Positions 17,457 to 26,840 of a stretch of DNA of 64,000 bases are shown piece by piece. Location: contig CALKZY010000049.1 of the NCBI GenBank assembly GCA_938002965.1, forward strand, positions 44,084 to 108,083, read 5' to 3'. The position numbers and the translations under genes were made by a program. A model generated the notes under the pieces. It did not search any database and had not been told where the DNA came from. It saw only the letters and a program-made list of their open reading frames with translations. Source of the DNA: an uncultured Acidimicrobiales bacterium (GTDB lineage Bacteria > Actinomycetota > Acidimicrobiia > Acidimicrobiales > SZUA-35). The stretch's first letter is position 1. Each line of letters begins with the position of its first letter.

Positions 17457-17638
17457 ATTTCGGTCGGTCCAGCGCTACGCACCAGCGCGCATGGACACAC
17501 CCCCACTGGCTTGAGCTGGCGAACGCGTCAACGCCGCTATCCGAGCGTTCGATGCAGTGGTCCCGTCGAACACACACAGTCCAGACGGGCTGTTCGGTCA
17601 GATAAACTTCCGAGTCGCACTCAGGAGAAAACGCCATC

Positions 17639-17956
17639 ATGCCCAGCAGCAAACTTACACCGCTACAGGAATCTGAGGCTCGCCGGAAGGCGGCCGAAGA
17701 AGCCCGGAAGAACAAGCCGGCGGCGCGCACCTTCTCAGAGGAGGAAAAGGCGCTCCGCAAGGAGCGGGTTGCCAAAGCCAAGGATGCTCTTGCTCGCTCC
17801 GGCTCGACGAAGGGCGACCATGTGCCACCGGCCCGTGCGGCCCTGAAGAGTTATCTTCAGCGACTCAACGAGCCGAAACAACCGGATGACGCCCGGTTCG
17901 AGGCGCTCATCGAAGCTCCGTTCAAGGCGCCACCCAAAAAGAAGCCGATGCGGTAA
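17639..17956 (+). CDS. Small highly charged protein of unknown function
   Basis: A 105-residue product rich in Lys, Arg, Glu and Ala (EEARKNKPAARTFSEEEKALRKERVAKAKD) with a Pro/Lys C-terminus (KAPPKKKPMR). It has no cysteine, signal peptide or membrane segment, and the first half is predicted helical. AGGAG lies about 13 bases before the ATG. It is the last apparent chromosomal gene before the island. No family recognised. Confidence 0.6.
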   Translation: MPSSKLTPLQESEARRKAAEEARKNKPAARTFSEEEKALRKERVAKAKDALARSGSTKGDHVPPARAALKSYLQRLNEPKQPDDARFEALIEAPFKAPPKKKPMR

Positions 17957-18197
17957 CGACCTGCTGGCGGCGAAGCTCGAAAGAACTCTCGACCTGGCCG
18001 AGGCGTGACGCTCAGGCAATGCCAACTGGGCCGGATTGCTAGAAATCGGGGAAGGCCGAGAAACGCCTCGTAGTCGAGTTCATTTGCGGGTCACATCCGC
18101 CAGCGGTTCACGGCAGTCAGTCATGATCGCCAACCGTTTTCGTTGCTCTACCGACCGGCCTGCCGAACTCGGTCGGGTACGAAATGACCCACCATTT

Positions 18198-18255
18198 CTA
18201 GCGGGTTTCTACGTGGGGCTAACAAGAGTTGAACTTGTGACCTCACCCTTATCAG
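18198..18255 (-). repeat. Left attachment site: partial tRNA-Ile 3' end (chromosome/element B junction)
   Basis: A 58-bp stretch identical to 36594-36651 and 48604-48661. It comprises the tRNA-Ile 3' half from the anticodon loop onward plus 20 bases beyond the tRNA. It lacks the rest of the tRNA. The sequence to its left differs from the other two copies, as expected for the original chromosome downstream of the tRNA. Confidence 0.9.
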
Positions 18256-18350
18256 GCTTGCGCAGGGGGTTCGGGGTTGTGCGGGTGGGTGCCGAAACCC
18301 GCTTAGCTAGTGCGATGTCGTCCGTAGCCATTCAGACAGCTGTGCCACAG

Positions 18351-18374
18351 ATGGCTCACAGAATGGCATCTTGA
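18351..18374. repeat. Candidate integrase arm sites, left end of element B
   Basis: Tandem 12-bp units ATGGCTCACAGA and ATGGCATCTTGA. The first 17 bases match the right-end sites of element B at 36517-36540. They start 96 bp inside the att repeat. Confidence 0.6.
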
Positions 18375-18429
18375 CAGCTCCCCCAACCACAAATGTCGAA
18401 GTCTCTCTATCCCGAGAGACGATCAAACA

Positions 18430-19320
18430 TCAGTTATTCGACTTCCACTGATCCGGCAAAGAGGCTCCAGCTACCACAAAACCAGAACGACCTAGGGGAC
18501 TTCGATCGCTCTCCTCAAGTATCCCAACAGTCATCTCGAGATCGAGCTTTGCCAAGGCGGTGACGGTAGCGAGCCCTGCCGAGTATTCTGGAAAGTAGTC
18601 GAAATACTCCGCGGTAACAACCCTAATCTCACTTCCGGAAGAACAATCCCTAAACCATGCTGCTGCGTCGGAGAGCAGCTTTTCGAAAGGTCCAACCTCT
18701 TCTCTCAGGATTTCGGCCCTCACATCGGGAGCTATTCCGTCTACGTGCGGCCACCTCGAAGGGGAGCCTGGGAAGGGCGGACAGAGCAACAACACGCAGG
18801 GCCTACCGGAAATCCACTCAGGGCGCGGCACGTCCCGAAAGTCTCCAAGATGCATGTATCCGTCGCAGGGCGGAGGCGAAGCGCGTAGGTCTGCCTCAAT
18901 CAGCTCGATGGCCTCGCCGAACCTAAGCTTGTGAGTATCCATCATCGTTCTGGCTACGTGCTCAACCAATCCCGGTTCTTCACGTCCAGCGTCCAGCAGA
19001 ACTTCGACGCTGAGGAAACCCTTCGCCAGAGCGCTGCTGCCTCGGAAACTATTAAGTTCGGCACCAACGTACTTGATGCCAAGTTCACGAGCCATCAACG
19101 CACCGGACCCGCACCCGGCAAACGGATCAAAGAGCACCCAATCCCCCTGAGCGATATCAGGAATAAGCGTGCTCACATGAAATATGAGTTCATCAACATT
19201 GCGGGCGTCTGACGCAACATGCCATCGATCAATACGCCTGCTCGGATCCGGATTGTGAGGTTGCAATCGGTTATAGCGACTTAGATCATCAACGATTAAG
19301 TCTGAATCCCATTTCTGCAA
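18430..19320 (-). CDS. SAM-dependent methyltransferase resembling DNA N-methyltransferases
   Basis: The 296-residue protein has motif I of the N6-adenine/N4-cytosine class in VLFDPFAGCGSGALMARELG followed by KYVGAELN. The catalytic motif IV position reads LLLCPPFPG, where DNA amino-methyltransferases have Asp, Asn or Ser before PP; Cys there is odd and may mean another substrate. No target-recognition domain is obvious. It is the last gene of the element B cargo operon, starting (TTG) three bases after the PanE-like stop. It could be a solitary DNA methyltransferase, an RNA methyltransferase or a small-molecule methyltransferase. Confidence 0.7.
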   Translation of the reverse strand: MQKWDSDLIVDDLSRYNRLQPHNPDPSRRIDRWHVASDARNVDELIFHVSTLIPDIAQGDWVLFDPFAGCGSGALMARELGIKYVGAELNSFRGSSALAKGFLSVEVLLDAGREEPGLVEHVARTMMDTHKLRFGEAIELIEADLRASPPPCDGYMHLGDFRDVPRPEWISGRPCVLLLCPPFPGSPSRWPHVDGIAPDVRAEILREEVGPFEKLLSDAAAWFRDCSSGSEIRVVTAEYFDYFPEYSAGLATVTALAKLDLEMTVGILEESDRSPLGRSGFVVAGASLPDQWKSNN

Positions 19321-19323
19321 CGT

Positions 19324-20241
19324 CTAACTATTCTCAGCTAGATGAACCATCTCATTAAGCAGCGAGTTAATTGGCGTTGCGAATCCATGAATGCGTCCGA
19401 GGTGCGCAACAGTTCCGTTCAAAGCTTCGACCTCGGTTAGCAAACCGGCATCGAGGTCTCTATACAGAGACGCTTTGTGCTGGGGGAGGCTAGCCCAGTT
19501 GTCGAGCACCCGCTTCAGCTGTGATTCATCAAGATGGACACCGTCTGTCGCTGCTGCTGCGCGAACCTCCTTAAGAAGTTCGGCTATTATCGGATGGAGC
19601 GCTTCATGACTCCGCAGTGTCCCGAATGTTGAACCTGTCAATCCACTAATTGCATTCTGTGAGCACGCCACTACCATCTTCTCCCAGATCACAGATTTGA
19701 TATCATCACTCGTGTCGAAATATAGATGATCACCAGTCGACAACTCAGTAAGCAGGTCGCCGAGCCGAGTGCTTACCTTTGAATCAATGCCATCGAGACC
19801 AACTACGGTCCGAAAATTCGAACCAATCTCGACCGTCGAGTCATCTAGCCTGGTCGCACCCAGATAGGAGACACCCCCAGCTACGGGCACCCCCGAAAAG
19901 GCAACCCTGTAGTCTTCTAGCGGGCGAGGACCAGTCTGCAACGACAGAAAGACTGTTGAATCTTTAAGGTGTGGGGACAGTGACGATATCAGACCTTCAG
20001 TATGGGGATATTTGACGACAGCGATCGCCAAGTCGACTTTCGAGAGCGCCACTTCAGGTCGATACTCCGAGTCGATCTTGTACTTCTGCTTCTTACCGTC
20101 CAGCACAACTTGAACGCCACGCTTCTTGATTGCTTTAGCTTGCTCCTCTCGCCGAACGAGCAACGTCGTATCGACGATCTTCGACAGCAGTCCGCTGTAA
20201 GCGAGTCCAAGGCTACCACCGCCACATACTACTACCTTCAT
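19324..20241 (-). CDS. ApbA/PanE-like NAD(P)-dependent reductase
   Basis: The N-terminus KVVVCGGGSLGLAYSGLLSK is the dinucleotide-binding motif of ketopantoate-reductase-like enzymes. VIWEKMVVACSQNAISGLTG carries the conserved Lys region and EVEALNGTVAHLGRIHG the C-terminal substrate segment. The usual LQNG motif reads LQTG. Such enzymes reduce 2-keto acids to 2-hydroxy acids. AAAGGA precedes the ATG. It sits in a five-gene operon with a DAO-type oxidase and a permease, so a specialised keto-acid substrate is more likely than pantothenate synthesis. Confidence 0.85.
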   Translation of the reverse strand: MKVVVCGGGSLGLAYSGLLSKIVDTTLLVRREEQAKAIKKRGVQVVLDGKKQKYKIDSEYRPEVALSKVDLAIAVVKYPHTEGLISSLSPHLKDSTVFLSLQTGPRPLEDYRVAFSGVPVAGGVSYLGATRLDDSTVEIGSNFRTVVGLDGIDSKVSTRLGDLLTELSTGDHLYFDTSDDIKSVIWEKMVVACSQNAISGLTGSTFGTLRSHEALHPIIAELLKEVRAAAATDGVHLDESQLKRVLDNWASLPQHKASLYRDLDAGLLTEVEALNGTVAHLGRIHGFATPINSLLNEMVHLAENS

Positions 20242-20310
20242 GAGAATGTCCTTTCAGCACTGTGGAGACCAAGTCTACCACTATTAACGATTCCCCTCTA
20301 AACGGTTTCT

Positions 20311-21189
20311 CTAGCCGATGAGCATGCCATACAACGGAACAGTAACCACGGCCGCCAGTGTCCCTCCGAGGCATATTGAGTAGGCAAGATTCGAGTCTAG
20401 ACCGCGCTGCTCAGCCAATAGAGCGGACGCGATCATCGGAGGCATAGCCGCCTGCAAAAGTGAGATCTCATATGTTCGAACCGATGTGGCCAGTAAAGCG
20501 ACCCCCACACCCATCACGGCAGGCGTTACTAGCAATCGGACCGAAATTCCACAGACAGCCCAAGCAGAAAATGTCACCCGTTTTGTAGCTGCTTTAGATC
20601 CAAGAGCGATCATGGCCAAAGGCATAATGGATGCCGTCAAGACCTCGCCTTGGCTCGCAATCGACGTATCCGTTAGATCCAGGCCCAGTGCAGACAATGT
20701 CACGCCGACGGCCAAACCCCACAATGGAGCGAAACTCACCATCGATTTCAGACCACTAGCGTCAAGTCGACCGAGGGAGATGGCGTTGGCCCACGTAACA
20801 AAGATCAATGTTGTACCGATTTGATCAAATACGATGGCATCCACTAGGGCATCGCTGCCACGCAAAGTTCGGATGGCCGAAAATCCGAAGTAGGCGGTGT
20901 TTCCAATCGGGACGACGAGCAGCATGGTCCTCATTTGTCTCGCTTCGATCTGGAAGATCGAGCCCACCAGCAAAACAAGAAGGATATTTATTGCGGACGT
21001 CGTCAGCGCGACACCCAGAATTACTAGCGTATGTACTCCCCACGTTGCGCCGGAGATATTGTAGAGGACGACTACAGGTAGCAGAAGTTCAAGAATTACG
21101 CGATCCAAAAAAGTTGATCCGCGTTCTTGCAGGGGAATTCGTCTAGATCCCACAAATCCCAACGCAAGAAAAAAGGCTATTTCAATCAT
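20311..21189 (-). CDS. AEC (auxin efflux carrier) family permease
   Basis: Ten hydrophobic segments in 292 residues, with the family's central break (LLVVPIGNTAYFGF and, in the second half, QAAMPPMIASALLAEQRG). AEC carriers export or exchange organic acids such as malate or auxin-like compounds. Its ATG overlaps the end of the WD40-KAP gene by eight bases, so the two are coupled. In context it could import or export the product of the neighbouring oxidoreductases. Confidence 0.87.
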   Translation of the reverse strand: MIEIAFFLALGFVGSRRIPLQERGSTFLDRVILELLLPVVVLYNISGATWGVHTLVILGVALTTSAINILLVLLVGSIFQIEARQMRTMLLVVPIGNTAYFGFSAIRTLRGSDALVDAIVFDQIGTTLIFVTWANAISLGRLDASGLKSMVSFAPLWGLAVGVTLSALGLDLTDTSIASQGEVLTASIMPLAMIALGSKAATKRVTFSAWAVCGISVRLLVTPAVMGVGVALLATSVRTYEISLLQAAMPPMIASALLAEQRGLDSNLAYSICLGGTLAAVVTVPLYGMLIG

Positions 21190-24100
21190 TAACGAGTTCG
21201 GATAGCTTGGTGAGGTCCACGACTCTATCTGCGGTCCTCAATCGATCAAGGACGGTCATTAACTCGCTATCGTTGTCGATTCCTAAATCGACAGCCCTTG
21301 ACATCATTGCGTCTGGAGCTGCACCAGTGTTGTACACAACATTGGGCCATCGAACGATCAAAATGCTCTCTAGTAGAATTTGAGACTCAAATTGATCGGG
21401 ATTTCTTCCCATAGTTGCGGCGATGACTCTTTCGATCCAGTATCTCACCAGCGTCCGCTTGATCTGTCGTGGGGTAGAGCCAAGCAGATGTGAGTATTCG
21501 GCAATGTAGTGTCGTTCAACACGAGCACGACGTTCAATTTCGGCCCCCCGATCAACTAGGTCGCGATTTTTCCAGTCGCCAACACTTGAGAGGACTGGCG
21601 TCAATTGCACCGACGTAGCGGTTGTTGTCGACTCTTTCGCAGCCGAAGGGTCCCCTGGAGTTCTTTGTCGCGTAGGTTGTCGACGTAGGTTCGGACCCGG
21701 CCGTATCGAACTCGACGCAGCAATCGTTGGTGCCAGCTGCTCGTCGTCGATCTGGGAAAGCGAGATGTCAGCCTCGCCTGCGGATGTGGCGACAAGCCCT
21801 TGCCTTGCTGATCGCGAAAGCGGAGGGAGATCAACTGAAAGCAATGCGAGCTTCTCCATAAACATCTCGCCCAAACGTTTGGATCGAATCTCCCATCCTG
21901 CCGTTTGAGTCTGATGACTTGCTTCGATGGCGTTGTATATCCAATCTCGATCACTGAGCAGGACGAAACCAATAGTCCCAGAATTGGAGTTTTCCCGAAG
22001 CTCGTCGATGTGTGCGTTCGAGATGATGAGTCGGTTGACGGCCGACAACACCTCCATTACTCGACGGTCCGGACATCGATCCAGTTCGTCGATTGTGAGC
22101 ATGAGGTCCTCTCTCAAGCGCTGCAGTACCCATCGCTCATACCTCTCTCTCCCGACTGAGTCTCTCCTCGCCAAGTAGCGCGTTTGTATTCCGCGGAGTA
22201 CAACGGCCGTGCCGGCGGCCATAGCGGTCACGATGGCTAACAAGTCGGAGGCGGTCGATATATCGAACAGAGGACTTGAGCCGACAGTTTCGTCGACTTC
22301 GGTGGCACCAACTGTGGAGGCGGTTTCGGAAGTGAAGATGGCTGCCCATGTCACAATGCCTTGTACGAGTAGTCCGGCTGCCAGCGCTACTGCGGTAGCC
22401 ACAGCAAGCAGGCCCAAGATGCCAGGGCGTTCGACTTGGTATCTTCGCGCAGCGAGCACCCAACGGCGTGCCGGCCCCGCTGAAGCGCTGACCGTCTCAT
22501 CGATCGCCCTCAGCATTCCATCGATGGGTGGACGGTCCTGATCTTCCCACGCGTTAAATCGAGCTGATTGCCAGCTGCTACCGAATCGACGACTGGATAA
22601 TCGGCGCTCCAGCATTCGAGCCATGGAGGTCTTCCCGGATCCCCAAACTCCACCGATATGGACGAGAAACCCTGCCTCTTCTAGGCCCTCATCTCGGTCA
22701 AGCTCATACTCCCGCGATGTTCGGATGAAGAGGAGTGCCAACTCGTCGGCGAGTCCGCTTCGTCCGACCGAGTCATAAGTGACTGGCCGGTCGACAAGTC
22801 CAATCGGTGGATCGCCCAGCGCCACACGTTCGTGACCGGGAGTTGTGGTGCTTGCTTCCTGGTCAAGAACCCATATCCCGGCGGATCCGACAGCCGCTCG
22901 CGTTCCCGAAAGAGACAGCCCCGCTGATGAGGAAGCCACAGTGTGACGCCCAACTTCGACGAGCTGCAATGCTGACCCTAGGCCATATCGGACGATCTCG
23001 CCGTCGGCGCCACAAGTCACGAATGTTCCAACGCCTGAGACGACAATGGATTGTATCGGACCGGCGTGAGCTGAATGCTCCGACGTGGCAGAACCAACTG
23101 GACCAGCTGTCAACAGCACTCCGGACGAATACCCAATCAACAGGACATCATCCAAGTCTTCGACAGCGGTGATCTCATCAGACCGGGAAATCTGTGAGTT
23201 CAGCGTTAGAAGAGGTCGGTCGCCGAGTACATCCAAAAGGAAACACTTACCGTCACGGGTGCCGACAATTCCGCTGCCGTCAGACTTCCAGTGCACAGCA
23301 GTAACGAACGAGTTTGGGATCTTGACGGTAGTCACCGTCTCCGAATCAACATTGACGGTTGCAACCTCGCCTACGTCACTGCCGACGAGAAGGAGTACCG
23401 AGTTCCGTAGGTCTGCAGACCAAATCTTGCCATCGAGCCCCAGACCTATTGTCTTAAGAACATTAAGTGACGTGTCAATGACATATACAGCACCCTCTTG
23501 AGCGACGAGTACTGCCGTGTCAGGTGACATCCATGCACAAAGGCGGATCCAACCGCCCGCTATCTGCCTCGTGGCGAAGCGCTCCCCCGTATCTGGATCC
23601 CAGATAGAAGCCGTACCATCGGCTGCACACGTAAGCAACCGACGACCGTCAGGATGCCAGGCAGTCGCCCAGACTCCACGCGTCAGTCCATGTAGTGAAT
23701 CAACGGGCAACAGCTCTGCGACGGAGATCCGTTTTACCGTGCCGTCAGAGCTTCCCGACAGAACCTCACCAGAGCCGGGGATACCCTCTAGTGTCCATAC
23801 GATGTCACGATGTGGCCGGGATCTCGCTTGTTCGCACCAAGTTCCCTCGACCAGGCCGATCTTGACCATCGCACCACTATCGAGGCCCAAGACAATAGCG
23901 TCGTCTCGTATCCACTCAGCACTATGCGCTTGGTCCGTGCCCAAGTCGGCCGAAAAGAGAACATCCCCGCGTACGGCATCGATTATGTACTGCACAAATC
24001 GCCGATCCGCGTGCTCGACACAGGTTGTGATACGCGTTCCGCTAGCGTTAGCGGCTATGCAGTCCGTTCCCTGTCCGTCCGGTATTGACCGGACCTGTCG

Positions 24101-24646
24101 AAATGTCTTTGACTTGCTGTCGACTTCGACAATTGTTGAGTCAGCAGACGACAAAAATATCAGAGGCGAGTTCCGACTCGAAGACGCGTTTATGACTGGC
24201 GTTGCAGATACGCGCTCAGTCCACACAGGTTCACAAGTAATCGAATCCCAAGCGACGATATCACCAGATTCCAACACGGTCACACCAATTTGTCCCGCTA
24301 CGGATGCGACTGCCACTGCAGGACCATCGTGGTTTAGTACGGCTTTCATCGATCGATCTGGTATCGACCACACCCTCGTAGTTCCGTCAGCCCCACAACT
24401 GGCGGCGACCTCTTCACTTATGAAGGTGACATCGGCGACGGTCATACGGTGCCCATTGAGTAGCGCAACCTGACCCATGTCTGATGACCGTCTTAGCACG
24501 AGTTGGCCGTGTGCCGAGTTCACCAGGAAGTGCTGACCTGACGGCGAAAGACCGAAGCATATTGCAGCACCGGGATGGATGAGCCTCGTCCAGCGACCCT
24601 GATATCTAACACTCAGATGTCGTGTGCTCTCGGTGTGGTCAGTCAT
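21182..24646 (-). CDS. WD40 beta-propeller fused to a KAP-type P-loop NTPase
   Basis: A 1,154-residue protein. Residues about 1-600 are WD40-like repeats (HPDGRRLLTCAADGTASIWD, SGSSDGTVKRI), enough for one or two propellers. The C-terminal half is a KAP NTPase: Walker A in GGVWGSGKTSMAR near residue 668, two transmembrane helices inserted between the Walker motifs (about 748 and 808), and Walker B LMLTIDELDRCPDRRVMEVL near 853. The inserted helices and the DELDRC motif are KAP hallmarks. ATG 24646 overlaps the upstream stop by eight bases. The fusion suggests a membrane-bound sensor or scaffold; many such NTPases serve in host defence, but its role here is inferred only from context. Confidence 0.87.
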   Translation of the reverse strand: MTDHTESTRHLSVRYQGRWTRLIHPGAAICFGLSPSGQHFLVNSAHGQLVLRRSSDMGQVALLNGHRMTVADVTFISEEVAASCGADGTTRVWSIPDRSMKAVLNHDGPAVAVASVAGQIGVTVLESGDIVAWDSITCEPVWTERVSATPVINASSSRNSPLIFLSSADSTIVEVDSKSKTFRQVRSIPDGQGTDCIAANASGTRITTCVEHADRRFVQYIIDAVRGDVLFSADLGTDQAHSAEWIRDDAIVLGLDSGAMVKIGLVEGTWCEQARSRPHRDIVWTLEGIPGSGEVLSGSSDGTVKRISVAELLPVDSLHGLTRGVWATAWHPDGRRLLTCAADGTASIWDPDTGERFATRQIAGGWIRLCAWMSPDTAVLVAQEGAVYVIDTSLNVLKTIGLGLDGKIWSADLRNSVLLLVGSDVGEVATVNVDSETVTTVKIPNSFVTAVHWKSDGSGIVGTRDGKCFLLDVLGDRPLLTLNSQISRSDEITAVEDLDDVLLIGYSSGVLLTAGPVGSATSEHSAHAGPIQSIVVSGVGTFVTCGADGEIVRYGLGSALQLVEVGRHTVASSSAGLSLSGTRAAVGSAGIWVLDQEASTTTPGHERVALGDPPIGLVDRPVTYDSVGRSGLADELALLFIRTSREYELDRDEGLEEAGFLVHIGGVWGSGKTSMARMLERRLSSRRFGSSWQSARFNAWEDQDRPPIDGMLRAIDETVSASAGPARRWVLAARRYQVERPGILGLLAVATAVALAAGLLVQGIVTWAAIFTSETASTVGATEVDETVGSSPLFDISTASDLLAIVTAMAAGTAVVLRGIQTRYLARRDSVGRERYERWVLQRLREDLMLTIDELDRCPDRRVMEVLSAVNRLIISNAHIDELRENSNSGTIGFVLLSDRDWIYNAIEASHQTQTAGWEIRSKRLGEMFMEKLALLSVDLPPLSRSARQGLVATSAGEADISLSQIDDEQLAPTIAASSSIRPGPNLRRQPTRQRTPGDPSAAKESTTTATSVQLTPVLSSVGDWKNRDLVDRGAEIERRARVERHYIAEYSHLLGSTPRQIKRTLVRYWIERVIAATMGRNPDQFESQILLESILIVRWPNVVYNTGAAPDAMMSRAVDLGIDNDSELMTVLDRLRTADRVVDLTKLSELVND

Positions 24647-25760
24647 CACCGACAAATCCGGATACGACTCTGTCGGCTAGATAAGGCGCTAGCGTAATCC
24701 CCTCGCCTTCCTGCGCTGTGATCGCTTTAGCAATCCGTGAACCGCCTACCGCTCGTACCATCTCTTCCTCTCCTGTCCGATCGAACGGCCGCCAACACAC
24801 GTCGATTCGACGGATGCGCGATTGATTCAGTCCCGGAATGTACCGGTGGGCGTCATCCAAAATGGCATTGGCAACTTTCTCGGTTCCATCGGTGCTCCAG
24901 CCAACCAGCTCTCGGGAGCTGCCGAGTCTCCATACAGGCCCCCGCGGTTCGAAGGCAAAGCCGCATGATAGTGATCCAGGATCGCATTCATCGCGTGCCC
25001 CGAGATAGCCCGCTCCATGCATCACGACATCGAGATCCGAGACGGGATCTACCGAGACGACAAGCCCTCTACGCGGTTGCACATCGCCCGGGATGGCGTC
25101 ACCAAGCGACGCGGCATACGAACCAACGGCTATCAAGCAGAACGAAGAGGATAGGACTACACGTTCGCCACTTCGCTGCTCACAAGCAATTTCGACTTCG
25201 TCCGCAAGGTTGAGCTCTACAACTCTGTGTCCCCCGAACCAGTCGAACGCGTTTCTATCTTTCAGGTAGGAAAATAGAACTGTGCAAAAGTCATGCGGCC
25301 TGACGCGACCTTCGCTTCCACAAACTGTCGCGCCACTTAGGTCACCGGACAGGAATGGCACCCTTTGGCGGAGCACCTTTCCATCCACACAATCAACCTT
25401 GACACCCAGCTGCTCTACAACTTCTGCTATCTTCAGGCAGCCCTGCTCTTCTGTGTCATCGAAGTATGGAACGTAGCCTCCGCACCAACTGATGAGATCT
25501 TCCGCTTCAATCAACTTCGATGTAGATCGGTAGATTTCCATTGACTCAAGAGCCTGACCGCCAAGCTGCAGAGTGGTCTTGTCCAAAAGACCCAACGAAC
25601 CACCACTGGTAAATGTCGATCCCATTCCTGGTGATAAGGCCTGGTCGACCAGCGCAACCGAAAGCCCTCGCTTGTAGCCAGCCATTGCAGCAAAAACGCC
25701 AGTTATTCCAGCGCCCACGATGAGCAGATCATACCTTGGCGTACGAGAAGTTGAAGTCAC
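24639..25760 (-). CDS. FAD-dependent oxidoreductase, DAO/glycine-oxidase type
   Basis: The N-terminus YDLLIVGAGITGVFAAMAGYKRG is the FAD-binding Rossmann motif, and the layout of the rest (GSEGRVRPHDFCTVLFSYL, LIAVGSYAASLGD, LAPYLADRVV) follows the DAO family that oxidises amino acids, sarcosine or related amines to imino/keto acids with release of peroxide or electrons. At 373 residues it has family-typical length. The start is GTG. It leads the five-gene operon running to 18430 and is followed by an eight-base overlap with the WD40-KAP gene. Its keto-acid product could feed the PanE-like reductase. Confidence 0.85.
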   Translation of the reverse strand: MTSTSRTPRYDLLIVGAGITGVFAAMAGYKRGLSVALVDQALSPGMGSTFTSGGSLGLLDKTTLQLGGQALESMEIYRSTSKLIEAEDLISWCGGYVPYFDDTEEQGCLKIAEVVEQLGVKVDCVDGKVLRQRVPFLSGDLSGATVCGSEGRVRPHDFCTVLFSYLKDRNAFDWFGGHRVVELNLADEVEIACEQRSGERVVLSSSFCLIAVGSYAASLGDAIPGDVQPRRGLVVSVDPVSDLDVVMHGAGYLGARDECDPGSLSCGFAFEPRGPVWRLGSSRELVGWSTDGTEKVANAILDDAHRYIPGLNQSRIRRIDVCWRPFDRTGEEEMVRAVGGSRIAKAITAQEGEGITLAPYLADRVVSGFVGDD

Positions 25761-25770
25761 CTACTATTCC

Positions 25771-25875
25771 CTATCTAGCTGCTTGCACAACAAAAAACCT
25801 TTTTCGAAAGGCAGCTATGAGTGAAAGCATCCCTCCGCAGAACGGCACCGCCGACGATGACTCTACTTCAGTCAT
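25771..25875 (-). CDS. Possible 34-residue peptide upstream of the oxidoreductase operon
   Basis: ATG 25875 opens a 34-codon frame (MTEVESSSAVPFCGG, then a hydrophobic and basic C-terminus) ending ten bases before the GTG of the oxidoreductase gene. AGG lies six bases upstream. It could be a leader peptide or a small cargo peptide, or chance. A longer TTG start at 25962 also exists. Confidence 0.25.
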   Translation of the reverse strand: MTEVESSSAVPFCGGMLSLIAAFRKRFFVVQAAR

Positions 25876-26021
25876 TGCAACCTGTCTAAACCCATAAGCA
25901 AAATTGTCTTCATCTATGGGGACTGGAACAGCCAGCCTGCATAAAGTTGACAGCTTAATCAAGACAACTCTACGCGGCTCTCTTCATTCCATCTTCCAAC
26001 CGGTAGCGCCTAGATCTGCAT

Positions 26022-26840
26022 CTAACTCCGGTAGGTTGGAAGCTTATCTGAACGAGTCGCCGTAGTTGGGCCTGAACCAGGCACGGACTGATCGAAGTCA
26101 ATTGAAGAGCCGGTCATCACCGAAGAGTCATCAGACAATAGGTAGATCAAGAGACGAGCTGCTTCTTCTGGCTGAATCAACTTACCGAATGGGAGCTCGG
26201 CTGCTGCGTCGTCGATCCAGAATTCTGAGCGTCCATAGAGTTGGGAATGTAGGTCGATCTCGCCTTGGGTGCGCATCCAGCCAAAGTTCACGACGTTCAC
26301 GCGAATCCGATGAGGTAGCAACGCATAGGCAGCATGTTTGACCAACGTCTGTAGCCCGCCTTTCGCGGATGAGTACGCACACAGATCAGGCTGGCCGCCA
26401 TAAGCGTTGAGGCTTCCGGCGCAGACAATCGAGCCGGGAACGTCACGCTCAACAAGATTTCGGGCGACGGCCTGGATCAGTTGGAAGTGGGCACGCAGGT
26501 TAAGATCCGTCATCCGATCCCATGCCTCAACGGTGGTGTCGAGAATTGATCCACGTGCGGCGTACCCAGCCACGGATGCCAGCATGTCCAGCCGACCGGT
26601 TGCTTCAAGCGCTGTCGGCACAATCTCAGCGGTTGCCGATGAATCCGTGAGGTCGGCTTCTATAACGACCGGCTTCGCCTCCACCAAACTCTCTGCGACC
26701 TGTTTCAGCTGACGGGCCTTAATGTCCGTCAACACAAGGCGTGCTCCTCGTGACGCAAGCGCTCGCGCAGTCGCCTCGCCAACTCCCTGCGCCGCTCCTG
26801 TAACGAGAGCGACTTTCCCTTGTAGATCTTGAGATGTCAC
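26022..26840 (-). CDS. Short-chain dehydrogenase/reductase
   Basis: A classical SDR with the cofactor motif VALVTGAAQGVGEATARAL and catalytic residues in VCAGSLNAYG and AYSSAKGGLQTLV (Tyr-xxx-Lys); 272 residues is the usual length. The middle NAG motif reads VAGYAA. The GTG at 26840 overlaps the stop of the XRE regulator (GTGA), so it is translationally coupled and probably under that regulator. Substrate unknown. A 250-bp gap separates it from the downstream oxidoreductase operon. Confidence 0.87.
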   Translation of the reverse strand: MTSQDLQGKVALVTGAAQGVGEATARALASRGARLVLTDIKARQLKQVAESLVEAKPVVIEADLTDSSATAEIVPTALEATGRLDMLASVAGYAARGSILDTTVEAWDRMTDLNLRAHFQLIQAVARNLVERDVPGSIVCAGSLNAYGGQPDLCAYSSAKGGLQTLVKHAAYALLPHRIRVNVVNFGWMRTQGEIDLHSQLYGRSEFWIDDAAAELPFGKLIQPEEAARLLIYLLSDDSSVMTGSSIDFDQSVPGSGPTTATRSDKLPTYRS

